This document shows positions 51,769 to 59,737 of a DNA stretch of 64,000 bases, piece after piece. Where the stretch lies: the NCBI GenBank assembly GCA_004017275.1, contig SAKE01000011.1, forward strand, positions 90,478 through 154,477, read 5' to 3'. The position numbers were made by a program, and so were the translations under genes. The notes below the pieces were generated by a model that was not told the origin of the DNA, made no database searches, and saw nothing but the letters and a program-made list of their open reading frames with translations. Every line of letters begins with the position of its first letter. Position 1 is the first letter of the stretch. Source of the stretch: Mesorhizobium sp. (GTDB lineage Bacteria > Pseudomonadota > Alphaproteobacteria > Rhizobiales > Rhizobiaceae).

Positions 51769-52683
51769 CTAGAGACCGTTGGCGCGGAATTTTCCGTCGA
51801 GAAATGTCTTGGCGCGCGGCACGTCGTCCTCGGTCAGATGCTCGATGATGACCGGGATGTTCGGGTGCTTTTCGCTGAGCCGCTTGAGGTAAAGGTCATA
51901 GTTGAGCGAACCGAGACCGGGCGCCGGCAGCTCGATCTCACCGACACCACGGAAGGTAAGACCTTCCGAGGCACTGTCATCGCCAATGTCGGCGTGTTTC
52001 TCCGACTTGTCGCTGCCGGAGCGCTTGACGTCCTTGGCATGCGCGATCCTGATCTTGTCGGTCAGCGTGTCGAACACCTGGTTCAGCACCTGGTCCATGC
52101 GGTCGATATTGTGCGCCTCGAAATAATTGGTCGGGTCCATCAGCAGGCCAAGACCGGGATGGTCGACCTGTGCGAACATCTTGACCGTTTCCTCGACCGA
52201 GCCGACGACATTGTTGACATAGGTTTCGAGCAGGAAGACCGCACCGTGGTCATAGGCCGTCTGGGCGAGGTCCGAGATCACTTTGCGGCATTCCTCGAAC
52301 CCTTCCTCGGTCTTGTTCTTGGGATGGTGCACCCAGTCGGACTCGGTGTTGTAGGTGCCGGTCTCGGAGATCACGTAGGGCGAGCCGAAGTCGCGCGCGT
52401 TGCGGATGGTCTCCTTGAGATAGCCGACCCGCTTTTCGCGCTCGGCTTTGTCCGGATGGATGATGTTGGTGTAGCCGGATATGCAACAGACTGGCAGATT
52501 GTAGTCACGGAACGTGTCGCGGACCTTTTTCGCCTTATCCCTGGTGATCTGCCCGGCCGACAGGTCGATATCCCTGAAATGCAGGTCGAGCTGTACGGTG
52601 TTGAAGTTGAGCGCGCGGATGCGCCTGGCGACCTCCTCCAGGTCGTAGGGGAAATAGCCGGTGAAGATACCTGCCTGCATCAT
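51769..52683 (-). CDS. mocC: Sugar phosphate isomerase/epimerase family protein (MocC-like)
   Basis: A 304-residue TIM-barrel protein of the xylose-isomerase-like AP-endonuclease-2 group. GIFTGYFPYDLEEVARRIRA, VFLLETYVNNVVGSVEET, GLLMDPTNYFEAHNID and IPVIIEHLTEDD carry the Glu/Asp/His metal ligands. MocC of rhizopine catabolism and inosose dehydratases share this fold. GGGAGG precedes the two ATGs at 52683/52680. It follows the MocA-like gene by 57 bases in one operon. An isomerase, epimerase or dehydratase activity on a cyclitol or keto sugar is likely. Confidence 0.8.
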   Translation of the reverse strand: MMQAGIFTGYFPYDLEEVARRIRALNFNTVQLDLHFRDIDLSAGQITRDKAKKVRDTFRDYNLPVCCISGYTNIIHPDKAEREKRVGYLKETIRNARDFGSPYVISETGTYNTESDWVHHPKNKTEEGFEECRKVISDLAQTAYDHGAVFLLETYVNNVVGSVEETVKMFAQVDHPGLGLLMDPTNYFEAHNIDRMDQVLNQVFDTLTDKIRIAHAKDVKRSGSDKSEKHADIGDDSASEGLTFRGVGEIELPAPGLGSLNYDLYLKRLSEKHPNIPVIIEHLTEDDVPRAKTFLDGKFRANGL

Positions 52684-52740
52684 GATGTGAAGTCCTCCCG
52701 GTAAGCAATTCAGCCGCCACGCTATTCGGCTGCCAGATGT

Positions 52741-53829
52741 TCAGTCGATCGAAATCTCGGAGAGCTTGACCGTGCGGCCCTCCGCCATGGAGCGATAGCC
52801 AGCTTCGACCAGCGCCATGGTCTTGACGTTGTCGGCGACGGACAGCGCCGGTGGCGTGCCCGTCTTCACAGCATGCTGAAGCTGTTCCATCACGCCTATG
52901 AAGGCGTGCGGAAACCACATCGTGTCCCAGCTTGGGCTGACCCACTGGCCGCCCGTCGTCTCGGTCGAGGCATAGGTCATGGTCGAAGCCACGCCCGTCG
53001 GCCAGCCGACCGTGCCCTTGGCGACGCCCTTGGTGCCGTCGACGCGCCAGTTGATGTGCTGGTCGTCCTTGTAGCCCTCCTGGCGCGGACCGGACCAGAC
53101 ATCCTCCAGCGAAACGGCAAGCACACCGGAGGGGAATCTCAACGTCGACACGGTGATGCCGTCGCAATGGTCGAATGTCGTGCGCGGGTCCTTCCGCGTC
53201 ACCGTCGTGATCTCCAGCGGATCGCCGAACAGGAAGCGCAACACGTCGAGATGGTGCACGCTCATATTGGCAAGCGTCAGCCGGTCGTAGTCGGCGAGAA
53301 AAGTCTGCCAATGCGGAATCGCGTGCATGTCGATCTGCGCGAAGACGATGTCACCCAGAGCGCCGCCGTCGATGATCTGTTTCAGCACGCGCATCGACTG
53401 GTCGTAACGCATGTTCTGGTTGACCGAGAGGATCTTGCCGGCCTTCGCCGCCTCGTCGCGCAGCTTGACCGCTTCCTCGACCGAAAGCGCCAGCGGCTTC
53501 TGCGCCAGGATCGCTTTGATATGTTTCTGCTCCAGCGCATGGCGGATCAGCGCCGGCTGCTGATCCGGCGGAAAGGCAAGGTCGAGGATCTCGACCTGGT
53601 CGTCTTCGATCAATTGTTCTGGCGTATCTTGAACGGTCGGAATGTTCCAGCGCCGGGCCACCTTCTCGGCGCTGGCCCTGGTGCGCGAGGCGATCGCCAC
53701 CACCGGGAAGCCGGCTTGTGCATAGGCGGCTAGATGGCATTCGGCCATGATCATGCCGGCACCGACGCAGCCGATCCGGTATTGTCTGGTGCAAACCTTC
53801 ACATCCGGCTCGAAACCTATGCTCGCCAT
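52741..53829 (-). CDS. mocA: Gfo/Idh/MocA family oxidoreductase (MocA-like)
   Basis: A 362-residue NAD(P)-dependent dehydrogenase. The cofactor motif is GCVGAGMIMAECHLAAYAQA, and AILAQKPLALSVEEAVKL holds the conserved catalytic Lys of the EKP-type motif (here QKP). C-terminal domain segments HHLDVLRFLFG and VSTLRFPSGVLAVS are typical. GGGAGG stands before ATG 53829; the longer frame upstream has no similarity. It sits between the aconitase X and MocC-like genes. Oxidation of a hydroxyl on a cyclitol, amino sugar or sugar acid is inferred. Confidence 0.85.
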   Translation of the reverse strand: MASIGFEPDVKVCTRQYRIGCVGAGMIMAECHLAAYAQAGFPVVAIASRTRASAEKVARRWNIPTVQDTPEQLIEDDQVEILDLAFPPDQQPALIRHALEQKHIKAILAQKPLALSVEEAVKLRDEAAKAGKILSVNQNMRYDQSMRVLKQIIDGGALGDIVFAQIDMHAIPHWQTFLADYDRLTLANMSVHHLDVLRFLFGDPLEITTVTRKDPRTTFDHCDGITVSTLRFPSGVLAVSLEDVWSGPRQEGYKDDQHINWRVDGTKGVAKGTVGWPTGVASTMTYASTETTGGQWVSPSWDTMWFPHAFIGVMEQLQHAVKTGTPPALSVADNVKTMALVEAGYRSMAEGRTVKLSEISID

Positions 53830-53893
53830 CCATTCCTCCCGTGGTGGATTGGATATAGCGCCTTGGGTTGGGTATCGGCCAAGGCCTACACCA

Positions 53894-54373
53894 TCATTTC
53901 CCATCAAAGGGCGTGACGACCGACGCCTCCAACCCACTTGGTCGGGCGTCTCCTGATCCCACAATCGCGCTGCCATTCGCGCCGACGCCGATCGATATCC
54001 GATCACCGGAAATGATACCGCCTATGTCGCACACCACCAGCGGCATACGGATCTCATAAAGAAATTCGGCAACGATGGCGCCAACCGCCAGGATTGGGTC
54101 CGGCCGCTCCAAAAGGATGCCGGCCGGCGCGGTGCCCCTGCGGATCGCCTCTGCCAGCACCGAGGACGAAGACGACGAGCCGCGACCGCTCGGCATGACC
54201 AGGATCTTGCCGGCGACATTCTGGCCGAGACCCGAATGCGAATGGTCCGTTATGTCGCCGGTCTCGGCATCGATGCCGCCCCAGAAGCTGAGCGGTTGCG
54301 AAAATACCAGCGCCTGGCCCTTGGCCTCGGCGGCCAATTGGAAGATGCCGGCTCGTTCCACGGGTCGCGTCAT
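53894..54373 (-). CDS. Aconitase X swivel (small) subunit, DUF126
   Basis: A 159-residue protein of the DUF126 family, the small swivel domain of a two-piece aconitase X. SGLGQNVAGKILVMPSGRGS is diagnostic (the Ser-rich loop holds a substrate-binding Ser). The start ATG 54373 overlaps the stop of the large subunit by four bases (ATGA), indicating equal expression. Some neighbouring proteins of this family are cis-3-hydroxy-L-proline dehydratases in bacteria and mevalonate 5-phosphate dehydratases in archaea. Confidence 0.88.
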   Translation of the reverse strand: MTRPVERAGIFQLAAEAKGQALVFSQPLSFWGGIDAETGDITDHSHSGLGQNVAGKILVMPSGRGSSSSSSVLAEAIRRGTAPAGILLERPDPILAVGAIVAEFLYEIRMPLVVCDIGGIISGDRISIGVGANGSAIVGSGDARPSGLEASVVTPFDGK

Positions 54374-55620
54374 GAGGCGCTCCGCACGACATGCCCGACT
54401 GCTGCCGAGCGGATGCAATCCTGCATCTCGGCGAAGGCGACGGAGACGCCGATATTGCCGGGCGCGTAGTGCGCCCATTTGCCGGAATTGGTCATCACCA
54501 CGCCGTCGAGGCTCTCCAGGATCGCAGTGACGTAGGTGCAGGTGTCGACGACCGGGATCAGGCCGAACGCCTCCATGCCCACCAGCGCCCCCTCCTCCTG
54601 CAATCGCGCCAGCGTCGCGCGCCCGGTATTGACGTAGATCGGGATGCCCCTGCCGGGTGCTGCCTCGCGCAGCAGCGGCAACAGCCGCATCCATTCCTCA
54701 TGCGAAAAATGCGGCGTCCCGAGCGACACAGCCGCCAACGGTGTGCTAGCAGGCACGGTCGATAGCCTGGCCAGCGCATGATCGATATCGGCACGGCTGA
54801 TGCGGATCGTCTCATCAGGCGCATCACCCTGAAACGCCTCATCCAGCGTCCTCGCTTCCGGCGTGATGCCAACCGCATGGAACAGCGCCACAGCACCCGT
54901 CGTTGCCGCCGCCGCCCCCAGCGCCTTCATCTGGTCCTCGTCGCGCGGTTGCGGCAGGCCTGCAATCACCGGAATGCGGTCGCCGCTCGCTTGCCCGATG
55001 ATCAGCCCGACGCCGACGAACAGGCTGTCGCTCGGTTCGGGGTCGGCAATTGCCAGCTCGAACAGGATCCGGCCGCGCCGGTTCTCGCTCAAATGCAGGC
55101 CCCAGGCCGGCGCCCGTCCGGTCATGGCGCAGCATAGGTCGATGAAATCGCCATAGCGGTTGGTGCGCGCGCCGATCACCGAATTGGCAAAGACGATGGC
55201 GTTGGATTCGCCCCAGGCGATCTGCTCGCCGAAACTCGGGCGAAATCGCGTCTGGTAAGGCGCGCAAGTGAAGGTCGCCTGGCAGCCGAGCACCAGATGC
55301 GCCTTCATCAGCCGTTGCGCCGGCACCTCTTCCGCCACCGGCATCTTCACCATACCGGGATGGATGAGATCGAACGAGCCGACATTCAATGTCGTCGGCA
55401 CCTGGACGCGGCCACCGCCTTCGACCAGCCGCTCGACGAAATCGAGACCGGCCTTGCCGTGGTAGAGACAACCGTCGATATGGGCGCCGGCAATGTCGAG
55501 CAGGCTGCCAGCCCCGACCGCCTTGGAAAACGCGACCAGGATTTTCATGGCAGCGGCTGCGGACGGACCCTGCTCGCCGTCGAGCATGGATCGGTCCTGT
55601 GCGGTCAATTCAAGCGTCAT
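54370..55620 (-). CDS. Aconitase X catalytic (large) subunit, DUF521
   Basis: A 416-residue large subunit of aconitase X (AcnX). CSGC-like cluster Cys are recognisable at GCQATFTCAPYQ and VVDTCTYV. Other conserved segments are AWGESNAIVFANSVIGARTN and TNSGKWAHYAPGN. AcnX enzymes eliminate water from small acids using a Fe-S cluster. The characterised bacterial form converts cis-3-hydroxy-L-proline towards delta-1-pyrroline-2-carboxylate. It is the first gene of the leftward operon, preceded by a type B repeat and a transporter remnant, with no regulator in sight. The substrate within this operon is unknown. Confidence 0.88.
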   Translation of the reverse strand: MTLELTAQDRSMLDGEQGPSAAAAMKILVAFSKAVGAGSLLDIAGAHIDGCLYHGKAGLDFVERLVEGGGRVQVPTTLNVGSFDLIHPGMVKMPVAEEVPAQRLMKAHLVLGCQATFTCAPYQTRFRPSFGEQIAWGESNAIVFANSVIGARTNRYGDFIDLCCAMTGRAPAWGLHLSENRRGRILFELAIADPEPSDSLFVGVGLIIGQASGDRIPVIAGLPQPRDEDQMKALGAAAATTGAVALFHAVGITPEARTLDEAFQGDAPDETIRISRADIDHALARLSTVPASTPLAAVSLGTPHFSHEEWMRLLPLLREAAPGRGIPIYVNTGRATLARLQEEGALVGMEAFGLIPVVDTCTYVTAILESLDGVVMTNSGKWAHYAPGNIGVSVAFAEMQDCIRSAAVGHVVRSAS

Positions 55621-55658
55621 CGCAGCTCCGGACTCGTTATTCGAAAGGACGGTGGGAC

Positions 55659-55820
55659 GGCGCCCCCCTCTGCCCTGCCGGGCATCTCCCCCTCAAGGGG
55701 GGAGATTAGCAGCTTCGGCCTTATTGCACTTTTTGCAATGTGGGAGATTTGCGAAACCAACGATGACAGCCGATCTCCCCCCTTGAGGGGGAGATGTCCG
55801 GCAGGACAGAGGGGGGCGCC
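55659..55820. repeat. Palindromic intergenic repeat (type B), copy 3
   Basis: About 160 bases with GGCGCC ends, CCCCTCTGCCCTGCCGGGCA and ATCTCCCCCTCAAGGGGGGA arms, closely related to copies at 2295 and 34936. It lies directly upstream of the aconitase X operon, where its promoter would be expected, so the operon promoter must lie within or beyond it. Confidence 0.8.
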
Positions 55821-55857
55821 ACGGAACGCCAACAGTCCCAGCTAGCGACAGCGCTAC

Positions 55858-56037
55858 CTACCCCGCCGCGATCAACACCGTACTCTCCGGTGACCAGCGC
55901 AGCACGACGTCCTGACCTTCCGCCAGCCTGTCAGCACCGGTGTTTTGCACAATCACCTTCAACGTCTGACCAGCACGCTCGACGAAATAAGTGCTGTTGT
56001 TGCCGGCGAAGATGCGCTTCGAAACCTGACCCGCCAT
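55858..56037 (-). pseudogene. 3' remnant of a PotA-like ABC transporter ATPase
   Basis: Sixty codons ending in TAG read RIFAGNNSTYFVERAGQTLK and later GQDVVLRWSPESTVLIAAG. This is the C-terminal TOBE domain of polyamine-type (PotA) importer ATPases. The ATPase domains are missing, because upstream bases (56038-56085) belong to another context. It marks the broken end of a former gene at the edge of the aconitase X/Moc-like operon. Confidence 0.7.
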
Positions 56038-56085
56038 TCATCAAGGGGATGGAGCCAAGTCCTGATTCGATTTTGGCCGGACAGG

Positions 56086-56382
56086 CTATGGTATCGACAC
56101 CTCACGGGGCTCAACGAGGATGTCGGCCTCGATCGCGGCGTTGATGAACGCTGCGCGTGCCGCCGAGGCTTCCTTCTTTCCCTCGAGCACGGCAAGGCAG
56201 ACCTTGCGGGCAACCATATGCCTTTGCCCGGTCGCGACGGGCCAACGGTTCATCAGGATGTCGGCGGCTTGCGCGACCCGCTCCACGTTGAAGATCGAGT
56301 TTCGCGATCGGCCGAGCGCTATCCTGACCGGCTCATCGAAACGCTGATCTTGCACGATGCCACCCCCAAAGTCGGCATTCAT
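56086..56382 (-). CDS. DUF982-family small protein
   Basis: A 98-residue protein matching the rhizobial DUF982 family: FDEPVRIALGRSRNSIFNVE, then AADILMNRWPVATGQRH and AARAAFINAAIEADI. Function is unknown; the family is abundant in Rhizobiales, often near stress genes. ATG 56382 starts at the family N terminus. A stress-type promoter-like element overlaps 56398-56422, although its leader would be very short. Confidence 0.8.
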   Translation of the reverse strand: MNADFGGGIVQDQRFDEPVRIALGRSRNSIFNVERVAQAADILMNRWPVATGQRHMVARKVCLAVLEGKKEASAARAAFINAAIEADILVEPREVSIP

Positions 56383-56397
56383 CGATTCGCGGCCTTC

Positions 56398-56422
56398 AAC
56401 CCCAAGCAATGTGATAGGTTCC
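56398..56422 (-). promoter_or_regulatory. Weak EcfG/RpoE2-type promoter before the DUF982 gene
   Basis: On the minus strand GGAAC (56422-56418), 18 bases, then TT fits the GGAAC-N18-TT consensus (last four bases GGTT instead of CGTT). The predicted start site lies only about ten bases before the ATG, so I rate it as weaker than the sites at 20255 and 57192. Confidence 0.35.
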
Positions 56423-56480
56423 GCGCCAAAGGTGCAAGACGTCCGATTCCAGTGGCCAGAAAAATCCCAGGCTGATTGTC

Positions 56481-56696
56481 GTGGTCGCATTCGATCGCGG
56501 CGAGGATGGCGAGTTGTTTCCAGCCTTTGGACCCGCCGACCAGCAGAGCGAGGACCGCGCCATACGCACTGCCAGGGTTCTGGCGGCAAAGCATGCCGGC
56601 GTCATCGCCTGGAGCCGCGAGGCTGACCCGACGCTGGGCGAATACGGCCCGCCGAACACGCTCTTCGTCAGCGGCGACGTGCCTGACATGGAATAA
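56481..56696 (+). CDS. Small conserved hypothetical protein
   Basis: A 71-residue acidic product starting at GTG 56481: VAFDRGEDGELFPAFGPADQ, then RAIRTARVLAAKHAGVIAWS and READPTLGEYGPP. I recognise the pattern as a small rhizobial hypothetical family but know no function. The frame is open for some codons upstream, so the start may be earlier. It is divergent from DUF982. Confidence 0.6.
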   Translation: MVAFDRGEDGELFPAFGPADQQSEDRAIRTARVLAAKHAGVIAWSREADPTLGEYGPPNTLFVSGDVPDME

Positions 56697-56741
56697 TGGC
56701 ACCAGGATCTGGCCCGCGCTCGGTTCTTCGACCGCCAAGCA

Positions 56742-56813
56742 AAAGCCCGCCACGGTGAACCGGAGCGGGCCTTGGAGGAGGACAAGGGGTGGGACCCTCT
56801 CCTCTTGTTTCCA
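56742..56813 (+). ncRNA. Possible structured RNA or double hairpin after the small gene
   Basis: Two hairpins follow the small gene: AAGCCCGC paired with GCGGGCCT, then GAGGAG/AGGG paired with CCCT/CTCCTC. The second exposes a pyrimidine-rich strand like an anti-Shine-Dalgarno motif. No T-run follows. It may be a terminator pair or a small RNA. Bases 56814-56957 show nothing certain. Confidence 0.25.
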
Positions 56814-56957
56814 CGGGGGTGTGGACCGCGACCACCTTACAAAAATTTCGAAACAAGCCGGATCACAAACGGACCGGCACGCATCACAATCCGGTGCGCG
56901 CCGGCATCGAGGCGGTCACGAGATTGCGATCATCACAGCATTGATCGAGCGGCGCGG

Positions 56958-57122
56958 CTAGATGCGGCCGAGTATCACAAGCACGATGATGATGAGCAGC
57001 ACGAGCCCGAGGCCCCCGCCGCCATAATAGCCGGTGCCATAAAAGGGGCCGCCGCCGAGGCCGCTGAAGCCGCCGAGCAGCGCAATGATGAGGATAATGA
57101 TCAGTATGGTTCCAAGGCTCAT
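56958..57122 (-). CDS. DUF3309-family small membrane protein
   Basis: A 54-residue, very hydrophobic protein: MSLGTILIIILIIALLGG, a glycine-rich middle (GGGPFYGTGYYGGGG) and a second hydrophobic segment LVLLIIIVLVILGRI. Length and sequence match DUF3309, a small membrane protein family common in alphaproteobacteria and usually stress-induced. Too short for ordinary gene finding. It has an EcfG-type promoter 70 bases upstream. Confidence 0.8.
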   Translation of the reverse strand: MSLGTILIIILIIALLGGFSGLGGGPFYGTGYYGGGGLGLVLLIIIVLVILGRI

Positions 57123-57191
57123 GGTCTTCCCGCTCCTGGCGCCTGCGCGCCGGTTCCAACATCGCGCGATTCGGATGTTGCTGGGGATGTG

Positions 57192-57216
57192 AACGCTTTC
57201 AAAGCGTTACCGTTCC
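57192..57216 (-). promoter_or_regulatory. EcfG/RpoE2-type promoter for the DUF3309 gene
   Basis: On the minus strand GGAAC (57216-57212), 16 bases, then CGTT (57195-57192) fits the general-stress consensus GGAAC-N16-CGTT exactly. It also contains the perfect 17-base palindrome AACGCTTTCAAAGCGTT (57192-57208). The leader to ATG 57122 would be about 60 bases. Apart from this, 57123-57321 shows no gene. Confidence 0.65.
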
Positions 57217-57321
57217 GCCCTGGATTGCTCGGGTTGGTTCCACCGCCGACGCCGGCGCCACCACCCACTGAGGAAGAGCGTCAATCTGCAGGCCGAGCGA
57301 TTCTGCCCGGCCGCCCTGTCG

Positions 57322-58047
57322 TCAGACGATCCCGTAGAACAGCCTGTAGTGGACGCGCTTCATATAGTCCCGGTATTCCGGCGTGGCGGCCAGCAGCGCC
57401 TCTTCGCGCAGGACGCGATGCACCTGGAAGAAGGTGATCACGCCGTAGACGGCGAGATTGTAGAAGGAAAAGGCCGACAGCAGGAACAGGACATGACCTG
57501 CAAGATAACCGGCATAGATCGGGTGCCGCACTACGCGGTACGCACCCCCGGTCATCACACCGCGATTGCCCGGCAAAATGGCGAAAGAACGACCCAGCGA
57601 TATCTTTCCCCAGATCACAAATCCCAATGCCAGGACCTGCAGCGGTGCTGCTACATAGACCGGCACGATGGCAACGCCCGGCTCCAGATCAATGAAGCCG
57701 ACGCCAAAGCTTGCGATCACGGAGACAATCACCGTGAGCGGGTTCCAGTCGCGAACCTGCGGGCGTCGGGACAGAAGCAGCCAGGTAAAAGTCAGAATCT
57801 CGGAAATCACCACCAGCGCCACATTGATGCGCGTCGGATCGAGCATCAGGTGATATACCCCGCGATAGACGAACATGCCCGCGAAGGCCAGCGCGCAGAT
57901 CCGGAAGAAGCCTTCGCGCAAGTCGACCAGTATCTCGCGCTTTCGGGCCGCGGACAAAATCCTGCCGCCGTTGCCGTGCGAAAGGGTTTCGCTTTTTGAT
58001 ATGAGCAAGGCAAGCACCCCGATGATCCCTCGGGGCAACCATTGCAC
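57322..58047 (-). CDS. Isoprenylcysteine carboxylmethyltransferase-family membrane protein
   Basis: A 241-residue membrane protein with five to six helices. The C-terminal motif GAYRVVRHPIYAGYL (RHPxYxG) followed by REEALLAATPEYRDYMKRVH is the SAM-binding signature shared by ICMT, phospholipid methyltransferases and NnrU-like proteins. A methylated substrate cannot be named. The start could be an internal Met; the first 25 residues look less conserved. Alone on its strand. Confidence 0.8.
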   Translation of the reverse strand: MQWLPRGIIGVLALLISKSETLSHGNGGRILSAARKREILVDLREGFFRICALAFAGMFVYRGVYHLMLDPTRINVALVVISEILTFTWLLLSRRPQVRDWNPLTVIVSVIASFGVGFIDLEPGVAIVPVYVAAPLQVLALGFVIWGKISLGRSFAILPGNRGVMTGGAYRVVRHPIYAGYLAGHVLFLLSAFSFYNLAVYGVITFFQVHRVLREEALLAATPEYRDYMKRVHYRLFYGIV

Positions 58048-58216
58048 GCAACCATTGCCGGGCAGTTAATCAACAAGATCGGATCGGCACTAAACCACTT
58101 AGGAGTCCTCGGACGCTCTCAACCATTCCGTCGTATTGCAATTTATGCTTGCATTTTTGGAACAAATAAGGAACAATGAGTAGATTGCCTGGTGAGTCAA
58201 GGGGTTGGGGGGAGAT

Positions 58217-58648
58217 ATGGCGCGTTGGAAGGGTACGGGGCTGGCTGCGGCCGCGATGGGGTCATTCGTGCCGGTGGCCCTGCCTTGGGTAGGCCGGTCG
58301 CTGGCAAGCCTTGTTGTCCTATACATCTCGGTCGCTTACGCGATGGCCGCCGACAAGGACTACGCCGGCTGCATCGGTAAGAACGTCGACCCGGATAAAC
58401 GCTGCGCTGCGCGATTTAGAAAAGGCCCTCAACCTCGACCACAAGAACCCATTTGGCTATTTCGGCCGGGGCGTGATCCGGACCAGAAGGCAGACTATGA
58501 CGGAGCTATTGCCGATCTTAGCCAGGCAATAAAACTCGATCCCAAGTTTGCCGCTGCCTATGACGCGCGAAGCTGGGCGTGGGAGGCAAGGACAATCACA
58601 AGCGCGCCGAGGCCGACCGCAAGAAGGCGCAGCCTCGGCGCGAACTAG
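58217..58648 (+). pseudogene. Frameshifted TPR-repeat protein
   Basis: A signal-like N terminus (from ATG 58217) runs to CIGKNVDPDKR, then the TPR sequence continues in another frame as ALRDLEKALNLDHKNPFGYF, and returns to the first frame as DYDGAIADLSQAIKLDPKFA. A tail similar to NHKRAEADRKKAQ lies in yet another frame near 58590-58620. At least two shifts are needed, so this is a broken gene (or holds sequencing errors). Intact homologues are secreted TPR proteins of unknown function. The flanks 58048-58216 and 58649-58714 hold nothing. Confidence 0.7.
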
Positions 58649-58714
58649 ACAGGGTCAGGGAGGGCCGGTGGACTGGCAGCCATTTCCCCGAAGTTCAAGA
58701 AGCCGATTGGCTCT

Positions 58715-59737
58715 CTACCCCAGAGTCAAGTTGCTGAAATACCGCGCAAAATCAGGGCGTTGCGTCAGAACTTTGCCATCGGCATCACGCAGGATGCCGG
58801 AAGCGAAGAGATAGTCGCCGATCGCTTCCATCTTGGCCGGATCCATGGTCCCGATGACGCCGCTTTGGCTGCGTAGATAATGGCCGTCGATTAGCACCTT
58901 CAGCGAAGCGTGGATCAGCGCCGGATTGGTCAGCGCATCCTTGTTCGCCGCGATCAGCAGGGCTGCCGCCTCTTCGGCATGGTCGACCGCGAACTGGTAG
59001 CCGCGCCGCGTCGCCTGGATGAAGGCGGCCGCAGGCTTGGGGTTTGCCTGGAGATAGGCTTCGCTCGACGAGATCAGTGTCGTGTGTTCGTCAGGCACGC
59101 CGTAATCGGCGTAGGCGAAACTGCGCTGTTTGACGCCCTTGAGTTCGGCTTCGACACCCTCCCAGGTCGAGACTTCAAGCGTGAAATCGACCGAACCATT
59201 GGCCAGCGCCTCATAGGCTGAGGTGCCGAGCGTCACCGTCTCGAAATTGCCCTTGCCGCCGTCGTGGCGGATGATGGTCGATATCAGCGCGTTTTCCCAG
59301 GCGCTGCCGAAGCCGCCATAGGTCAGGCCGTCGAGATCCCTCGGACTTTTGATCTCGCTGCGCGCGGCGTTGAAAACCACGCGGCCGGTTTCGGATTGCA
59401 CCACCGCATAGACGCCCTTCAGGTCCGCCCCGGCGGCTTTCTGGGTGAACAGGCTGATGGTGCCGTTGATGCCGAAATCGGCGACGCGGTTTGCGACCAG
59501 CGTGCCCGCACCGGTATCGCTGTAGGGCAGGATGTCGACATCGAGCCCGGCCTCGCGATAGAAGCCCTTGTCGCGGGCGACGAACAGTCCGATGTGGTTG
59601 GTGTTGACCGTCCAGTCGAGGGCGACGGTGACCCTTTGTGCCGCCGATTGTGCTCGGGCTCGTCCCGATCCGGCAACGAGCGGAAGGCCGGTGGCAAGGG
59701 TCAGCAACAAGGCCTGCCGGCGCGTCAAGTCAGTCAT
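58715..59737 (-). CDS. thiY: Thiamine-precursor ABC transporter substrate-binding protein ThiY
   Basis: A 340-residue periplasmic protein of the NMT1/THI5-like family that binds formyl-aminopyrimidine or related thiamine precursors. An N-terminal twin-arginine-like signal TDLTRRQALLLTLATGLPL is followed by VTVALDWTVNTNHIGLFVA, the family-specific start. ATG 59737 has AAAGGA seven bases upstream; the ATG at 59743 is too close to it. The gene overlaps thiZ by eight bases. The TPP riboswitch and YkoF gene at the front of the operon confirm a thiamine role. It is last in the operon. Confidence 0.9.
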   Translation of the reverse strand: MTDLTRRQALLLTLATGLPLVAGSGRARAQSAAQRVTVALDWTVNTNHIGLFVARDKGFYREAGLDVDILPYSDTGAGTLVANRVADFGINGTISLFTQKAAGADLKGVYAVVQSETGRVVFNAARSEIKSPRDLDGLTYGGFGSAWENALISTIIRHDGGKGNFETVTLGTSAYEALANGSVDFTLEVSTWEGVEAELKGVKQRSFAYADYGVPDEHTTLISSSEAYLQANPKPAAAFIQATRRGYQFAVDHAEEAAALLIAANKDALTNPALIHASLKVLIDGHYLRSQSGVIGTMDPAKMEAIGDYLFASGILRDADGKVLTQRPDFARYFSNLTLG

